NCBI GenBank assembly: GCA_963969595.1
Contig: OZ018416.1
Span: forward strand, 13,904,065 to 13,968,064
Direction: 5' to 3'
Source of the DNA: Neckera pumila
Taxonomy: Eukaryota > Streptophyta > Bryopsida > Hypnales > Neckeraceae
Length of the DNA stretch: 64,000 bases
Part shown: positions 57,223 through 64,000 of the stretch, in pieces
Layout of the letters: each line of letters opens with the position of its first letter
How positions within the stretch are numbered: position 1 is the first letter of the stretch
Position numbers and translations under genes: made by a program
The notes under the pieces: generated by a model
Seen by the model: only the letters and a program-made list of their open reading frames with translations
What the model was told of the DNA's origin: nothing
Databases searched by the model: none

Positions 57223-58216
57223 AAATATTCTGACGTCTATTGGACCCTCCCATTTGTGTCACTCACCCATCCATTACCACAATCTTAGCAATTCTTTAGC
57301 ATCATGACAATGCACTTGGGATGTTGACATGTCATCATATAATCTAGCATGGATCTACCCATACTTTACCAGTTTAATCCCAACAAACTTTGAAAAATCA
57401 CAAAAAATTATTTCTTGTTGGAACATCTTGATTTTACTAGCAAATGGATTCTCTCAAATTTATCAATCTATGAAAATATTTGAGTTGACAAATAGCTTCT
57501 CCACGGTAACGAGAGAGCAAATCTACTTGGTAATAGGCATGTTTACCTGAACTCCAAAAGGAGTGTTGCTTAATCCTGGTGATTGATAATGAGTCAAGTG
57601 GCTTCAGTGTGTGAATGGTAAAAAAAAAGTATCCTGCTACGTTAATCTAATTTCAAAGATTCTTTGGAAAGCTTCCTTGAGAAATCAATTAGGGCAATTT
57701 ATAATATGGATGAATTCCAGCTTTTTTCCATCTGTTACAGTACGTGCTTTTCATTTGTCAAAAGGATGCAAAACATCCCTGTGGGTGTTTGGCAGTGATC
57801 CCAGAATTGCTTTATACAATTTAGTGCAACATGCTACCTAAGTTATTAGGATTTAGTGCAATATGCTACCTCCAAGACAAGCAGACATCAATTTTGGCTA
57901 TCTTGAGAGTGAGTAGTATTAAAAAAAAATAGAAATGATAGGATTTTGTAAGTTTTAAAGGATTATTGGAAGTACTATAATACAAAACTAACCAAATAGA
58001 TGCTAATTTTAATATAGAGAAAGTTGCACATTGGCTACCAAATTCTATTGTTTATTGCAGTCTTGACTATAATCTAATTTTTTCAAGGATTTTTTCCAAT
58101 ACACTTTTAGCTCCTGAAAATTTTTAGTAGCAATGGAGCAAAATTTAGCCACTTTTGTGAACGCTGGTGTTTGGGGTTAGGCATTAGAATGTGCGTTTTT
58201 CCCGGCGTTTTTGATA
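57223..58216. other. AT-rich stretch, no gene recognised
   Basis: Open frames at 57329-57550 and 57611-57841 show no domain. A direct repeat of TTTAGTGCAACATGCTACCT occurs at about 57821 and 57851. Confidence 0.45.
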
Positions 58217-59752
58217 TTAACCCCTAAAGTTTATTACTATGTTTTAACCCAAAACCGCTCCAAAACTGCCATTTCTAGAACAAGTATCAAATTTTAGGGA
58301 AAAAAATTTTGGGACACATATAACCGTAGGATCTTGTAGTACATTAGTTTGAAAAGATGTACACACAATTTTAGAAATTTCCACCATGTGGATTGCAAGA
58401 TATGTGCATTTGCTTTTTTTGGCCCTACGAAAAATCAAGCAGCTGCAATGTACTAGGTCACATTTGTATGAAAAAATGTCCAAAATGGTGGTTACTGTTT
58501 AGACTCATCACTCAAGGCAAGTTGGCTACATGCTTGAAAAATTTCAGATCATTTGGAGTTGTACAATCGGGTACAACAATCTTACAATTTTTGAAGCATG
58601 TTGAGATTTGGTGAACTTTGGAAGGCTGGTGTATCCTCAAAAATGAACGAAATTTTGAATTGTAAATTGCGTTGGAATCACACTCAAGTCTACTTTATCA
58701 TCATTGCAAAAACACATATGTAATTGAAAATCAAATAAAAAGTTTGATGCTTTCTATACACTGTCTACCATCTAATGTTGCCATCATTTGTGAAAATTAC
58801 ATCTAGTATTTAATGGACTATATCAGAAATGAGCCTTCACAATTGCTTTAGAGATACTTGATTTCATATAGCTTGAATTGCTTGTATGATTTCTTTCTTC
58901 TTCTTCACCTAAATGCAAAAAATTGTGACTATCTTCCAAAGAATCTCTATGAAATGATAGGTAGTGTATAAAAGGAATTTAAATTGTTGTATGGTTTTTG
59001 ATTTTTAATTTTTTACTTGTTATGGAGTTGAAGTGCACTTCATTGTAGGTCCGATGCAATTTGCGGTTTCAAAATCCGAGCATTTTTTAGCATGCTAGAG
59101 CTTCTTGAGGTTGATGAACTTTATAGTGAAAACTGTCTTGAAAAAATTGTAAGACTGTTGTGCCTGACTGTACAACATACAGGAAAAAATAGATAAGTAG
59201 AAAGAAGTAGCAAATGGTTCAAAATGATAAATTGTTAAGAATTTAGGTATGGAACTGAAAAATGACAACTCCAACGGTTGTAATGTTGTAATTGACAATC
59301 TATACTCAACATTTTTATGTTTTTTAAAAACTGTTGAAAATTGAATTAAGTAAAGGACCTCAAAGTTTATTTTAGAGTAGAAAATCCATAACTACCCGCA
59401 AACTAAAACTCCTCTTAACTTTCATCTCCTTGATTCAAAATGGAATGGTTCAAAGCTTTCTACACATATGTAAATCTAAAAAATAGTTTCAAATTTTTAT
59501 TTCTTAAAAAAATGACTTTTTAAGAAAAGTTTTGACCTCCTCGAGCAGCGCAGAGATCAATGAAAATTACATATCATGCAATAACTTTTTAATCATGTAG
59601 TCAAAAGTTATGAAAACTGTTGGGCCTTAAAGCTACTCCTTAGGCACATGTTGTGTGAAAATTTCAAGGAAGAAAAACAAAAATTCCGTTTCTAGTGAGC
59701 TGTCCAAAATTGCTACGTTGTTAGAAAATAATGTTGGTTCTTTAGGGCTTAA
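58217..59752 (-). mobile_element. Longer TTAA element (family C), 1536 bp
   Basis: TTAA at 58217-58220 and 59749-59752. The left edge CCCCTAAAGTTTATTAC carries the family-A 3' block (CCAAAACTGCCATTTCTAG). The right edge GTTCTTTAGGGCTTAA carries the family-B arm (AGTTATGAAAACTG.TGGGCCTTAAAGCTACTCC). It therefore links families A and B. Its interior gives the uninterrupted version of the site where the 5.6-kb piggyBac landed: ACTTAATTCAATTTTCAAC on the complementary strand, TTAA at 59346-59349. Confidence 0.78.
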
Positions 59753-62373
59753 AAGGTTATAGAGAACCTCTAGTTGACACAATTTTGTTTTCAAACTCAT
59801 AAGGGCTCAATGGGATTGTAGCATAAAAGATGTGATGTTATTTTTGCCTTGTGGGGCAATTTTAATAAATCTTATATACACACAATACAAAAAAATGTTA
59901 TGATTTCACATTTAGCACAACATTGTTAAGGAGTGAACCATGCATATATGGTCCAAAATTCCAAAATCTTTTCCATTTCTATTTTTTGAGTTATACAATT
60001 GTGAAGATGGTCAAGTGTTTTCTTTTGAAAATTGAATATACAAGCGTGTATTGAACTGTTGATCTTGTGTAGGAATAGTGACCTCGTAACACTTGGTGAC
60101 TTGAATTTCCAATTGTAGCATCTGCTTTTCTTTACTTGCTCTTCTTCCTGAAAAATGACATTCATGCTTTGTAGGTCATGGGAACAATTAGTGGATTTAA
60201 GGAGGGAACAATTTTCATGTTGCAAAATGTGGAGGATTGGCATGCTATTATGTGAGCCTAGGATCATGAGCACATGAGCCTAAAAGACTATACACTTATG
60301 TTATAGGTGTCTATATTATTGAAACATTTTATGTTTATAGGATATCTATGCCATAGATACTATATTGTAGGTGTTTATATTATAAGCACCTTCAATGGTT
60401 GTAGGATATCAATTTATACTATGCTTAAGGCTCATATGCTTGCATTTCCATGCTCCTATGCTAGCATCGTTGACAAAATACCATTAGAAGAAAATTGCGT
60501 TGGATCCTACAAAACCATGTGGGATTGGTTTTGTTGAGTTGCTAGTTTCCAACACAAAATTTTGCAATGGAATGCATTGGAATGTGTTGGAATGCATTTT
60601 CCAATGCAAAATTTTGCATTGGAAACTAGGAACTCAACAAAATCAATCTCACATGCTTTTGTAGGATCCAACGCAGTTTTTTTCTAGTGTGCACATTGAT
60701 TACAGGCTATATTGGTCGTCCTTTAGATCCTTGATTTCTACATGTAGTCATGTGTAGGTACTTAACACCTAAAGACCTATCAACTTCTTTATAGCATTGG
60801 CTAGAAATGATTCAATTCTCCTTGGAATTTTTTTGGCATACATAATTGTGCTTGATTTTTCAATCCTAAGATGCCTAAGAAGACAAACTTTGGCTTTCAG
60901 ATGACAATCAAAGCTTGGTAGAGGACTTAAAACAATAAGTTTCATCCAAATTGGGAGGCTTCAATTGCTCTTTCTTGTTGTCATGCCCTAAAAAAATCAT
61001 TATGGATGCTTGCCCATATGTTTGTATGAATTTAAAAGTATGTCCTATCTATAACCTTGTAATGTATTTGGCAACTTTGAACTCTTTGCTTTAGATCTAA
61101 ATATTATCAATGAAAATGGTCTTTTTTGAATTTGACCCCAACTGAAGAAATGAAGTCAATCAAATGTTTTAGTTTTTTCTCAAATTTGAAAATTTTGAAA
61201 AACAAATATTTTGTTGCAATTTGAACTAAGGGCCAATTACCATAGCATACTAAGTTTCTATACATAGGATGATACAAAAAGTTTATTTATACTAAAATAT
61301 TCTCATTATAATATATACATATGTACATATAGTATACTCATTATATATTAACATTGTGAAGTTTTCACATTTTAAAGCTAATTTTGTAATAAATGTGAAA
61401 TTTCTTATTTTTCTTGCAAAAACATATAATAATTTCAAATCTTCAACAAAAAGATCTAAAAATTTCATGAGTTTTAGAAGACATGTCATTTCATCTTTCA
61501 AAAATAAAATAAAAACTTTAGTCACTTGTTGTGAAAATATAGAGCACAAATTGTGAAGAATTTAAAATTTGAAAGCATGGTCATAAGTTCTATCCATCTA
61601 GGGTCAACTATAATTGTATAAAAATAAAGATTAGTCTATAATATGTATAAAATTTTAATTCTAGAAAATATCAACCATTGGATTTATATAGTATAAAAAA
61701 TTTATATTACCATTTTATTGAAATAAATAAAATGATATGTCCCTTACAAATTATTTACTATTAAAATGAAGAATTAGATTAAAACTTAGAGCAGATGTAT
61801 TATCCTTCATCTATTTTATATGAAACAAAAGAAGTTCCCTTACATTATTCTGCATCTCCAAACATGAGGATGTAAAATGACTTTATCCAAACTTTGTACA
61901 CTACAAAATATTCAAAAACTTATGCACATCATTTCTTGAAATCCAACATTAGATGTTATCAATGTAACAATTGCAACATCTTTGCAGACTTTGGAGACCA
62001 TCCTACATTGAATAAATGAATTTCAATATTGTAGACAAGATTGTGGAGTAGGAAATATTATGCCACTCCTTCCAATTAAAATACAATTCTTTAATAGATG
62101 CTAGTTTTATAATAAATTGGTTTTCCTTACACCTATTCCATTTCTATCACAAGAAACATGTCCTAAATTCTTGTTCATTCCTCATTTGTACTATTCTTAA
62201 TTATACTTGCAATATCATATGGATGCAAATTTGGAACATCTCATTACATTTACCTAATCTTGAATTTGCAATCTAAATTTTAAAGCTAAATTTTAAAATA
62301 TATGGTCACCTATAGTAATGGTGGTTTATAAGATACATTTAAAAGTTCTATTATTTATTTAAAAAACTGGACA
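59753..62373. other. AT-rich intergenic stretch containing one hairpin
   Basis: No gene recognised. Contains the fold-back at 60482-60688 and short TATA-rich runs near 61320. Confidence 0.5.
60482..60688. repeat. About 207-bp fold-back hairpin
   Basis: TTGCGTTGGATCCTACAAAA, TTTTGTTGAGTT and CTAGTTTCCAA on the left arm are mirrored by CTTTTGTAGGATCCAACGCA, AACTCAACAAAAT and TTGGAAACTAG on the right. The arms are about 90-100 bp and meet near 60585. Likely a small fold-back MITE; miRNA-like processing is possible. Confidence 0.88.
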
Positions 62374-64000
62374 TTAACCTCTAAATGCCCAATACCAATT
62401 TCAAGAAACATAGCAATTTTGGCTCGGGGAGGTCACTCCTCATATTTTGTAACCGCGTGCAATAATGGCATATTTTATAGGGGGGTATTTATCTACTTGC
62501 AACTTTTTTTTCCTTCCCTATTTGTAGAAAAAAAGCTACGAAGGGATATATTTTAGCACCCTACTTTTTTTTAAATGGGTAGAAATACTATTTTTTGGCA
62601 CCCTATTTTTTTTTAACTTTGCAGAAGTACGCAATTATGAAAACATTACATTTCCACTGTGAAACAAAATGTGTAAGTAGCAAGCCTTGCAATGCACTGA
62701 ATTAGCCACAATAAAGCAGATAACAAAATTTGTAATCCACTAAAGAAGACATTCACAAAACTACTAATACAAACCTTGATCCCTAACCCTAAAGTTGTAA
62801 GTTGTTAAGCCATTGTAGTGCCAGCTCATCCCAAACCCCAAACCGCCAAAAATTTGCAAGGGAATTCCCTCCACCGTCCAAAATTACACTGAATAGTACA
62901 GAATTGGTGACCTAACCGATCCAACCTTTACTATTCCAACTAAGTCTATTACAGAGGTTTTAGAGAATTCTAAGTTTAATATCCTATTTTCTTTCTACTA
63001 AGGAAAAAAATGAAGGCATTATCCTCTACCCTATTTTATATATATTTGTGCACATAAGTTTTTACAATGCTATGGTAGATCAAAGAAAAGTATAAATTTT
63101 TTCTCTAAAGATTAAAATTGACCCTATTTTTTATCTCACCTAGTTTTCTAAAAAACCGAAAGTGACCTCCTTGAGAATTTTGGGCAATTCACTACAAACG
63201 AAATTTTTTTTTTTTTTCTTTGAAATTTTCACACAACATGTGCCTAAGAAGTAGCTTTAAAGCCCAATAATTTTCATAACTATTGACTACATGGTTAAAA
63301 AGTTATTGTATGATATATAATTTTCATTGCTCAGTGGAGCAACCTAGGCAGCTCAAAAGTCTCTTAAAAAGTCACCTTTTAAAAAAATAAAAAATAAAAA
63401 TTGATTTTTTAGATTATATACATGTGGAAAGCTTTGAATCGCTCCATTTTGATTAATGGGATGAAAGTTATGAAGAGTTTTAGTTTGCGGGTACTTATAG
63501 AATATCTACTCTAAAATAAACTTTGAAGTCCTTTATTTACTCAATTTTCAATATTTTTGAAAAAACAAACAAGCATTGGATGTAGATTGTTTCTTACAAC
63601 ATTACAACCATTGGGATTGGCGTTATTCAATTACATAACTAAATTTTCAACAATTTAGTACTTTCAATTATTTTCTACTACTTTCTACTTACTATTTTTT
63701 CCCTACGTACTGTAAAGTAGAGCCACCCATAATCGATCAAATATGAAATTCTAACATGATCTTGAATAGTGAAGGCAAAACAACTATTTTTTAGAGGTAC
63801 AATTGATAGAAATGACAAGGATTGCAAACAATTTGATAATATTTCACTTGAACTAACATTACTAGGAATTTTGGGAGGCAAAAGTGCTCTAGATCCATGA
63901 CCAACGTCTAGACTCTTCCAATTCCGATCATTCAACAACTTTTTTCCTAATCATTATTTCTTACTTTCTTTCTCACAACTTGGAACATATATCATGTATT
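62374..64000 (+). mobile_element. Family C element, partial at window edge, with nested insertion
   Basis: The left edge TTAACCTCTAAATGCCC (TTAA 62374-62377) leads into AACATAGCAATTTTGG. After the nested element (62423-63175) the sequence resumes with GGGCAATTCACTACAAACGA, TTTAAAGCCCAATAATTTTC and GGTTAAAAAGTTATTGTATG (family-B arm), then the family-C interior (CTCTAAAATAAACTTTGAAG, CATTGGGATTGGCGTTATTC). It runs on past the end of the window or merges with other repeat DNA near 63680. Confidence 0.65.
62423..63175. mobile_element. 753-bp element with 8-bp target duplication (hAT-like MITE)
   Basis: AATTTTGG is repeated at 62415-62422 and 63176-63183. The ends read inward as CTCGGGGAGGTCACT and CTCAAGGAGGTCACT, a 15-bp terminal repeat with two mismatches. 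An 8-bp duplication fits hAT. The host family-C sequence is continuous once the element and one duplication copy are removed. No coding region. Confidence 0.85.

Noticed and set aside
1..64000. tRNA, rRNA, CRISPR arrays and bacterial-type operons
   Set aside because: I saw no tRNA-like or rRNA sequence and no regularly spaced direct repeats with unique spacers. Gene structure and introns are eukaryotic.

Overview
The window looks like low-GC land-plant nuclear DNA, probably from a non-seed plant. The reasons are a plant-type 60S ribosomal protein L14 gene with a telo-box/site II promoter, an F-box/kelch-type gene, short GT-AG introns, and GC-richer genes in a repeat-dense AT-rich background. 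Species assignment is inference. Host genes are few: a partial exon at the left edge (about 1-192, minus), RPL14 (5332-5733, minus), a small secreted-protein gene (13248-13685, plus) with tandem repeats in both untranslated regions, and an F-box gene (about 42815-44234, plus) with F-box remnants downstream.

Most of the rest is DNA transposons, and the dominant signal is piggyBac. A 5.6-kb element at 23816-29449 has TTAA on both sides, matching CCCCTAAAGTCCCA ends, and a transposase gene with one 85-bp intron and no disabling lesion. All four expected aspartates and a Cys/His-rich C-terminus are present. It is inserted in an older TTAA element, and a paralogue of the target at 59346-59349 shows the unoccupied TTAA. 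At least nine non-autonomous relatives (about 0.5-0.95 kb, plus truncated and degenerate copies) share both of its subterminal regions. One (14991-15862) looks like a plain internal deletion of such an element. Further TTAA-bounded families occur at 9834-10579 (a 746-bp fold-back), 40421-40650 and 54416-54641.

Other mobile DNA: a hAT transposase pseudogene (32658-35759) broken only by TGA stops and one homopolymer frameshift, lying inside a 6.3-kb pair of TTA-flanked inverted ends (31755-38059); four copies of an about 470-bp MITE (8011, 12074, 30525, 56751); a 300-bp element with TA flanks and an ACACTAAAT array (39612-39911); an element with an 8-bp target duplication (62423-63175); and LINE remnants at 6980-7482 and 55480-56358.

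A 2.3-kb tandem duplication (44627-51106) carries two MITEs in its first copy only. The second copy preserves the empty sites, so those insertions post-date the duplication. Intact autonomous element, non-autonomous relatives and filled/empty site pairs together describe a piggyBac system that moved in this plant lineage, perhaps recently.
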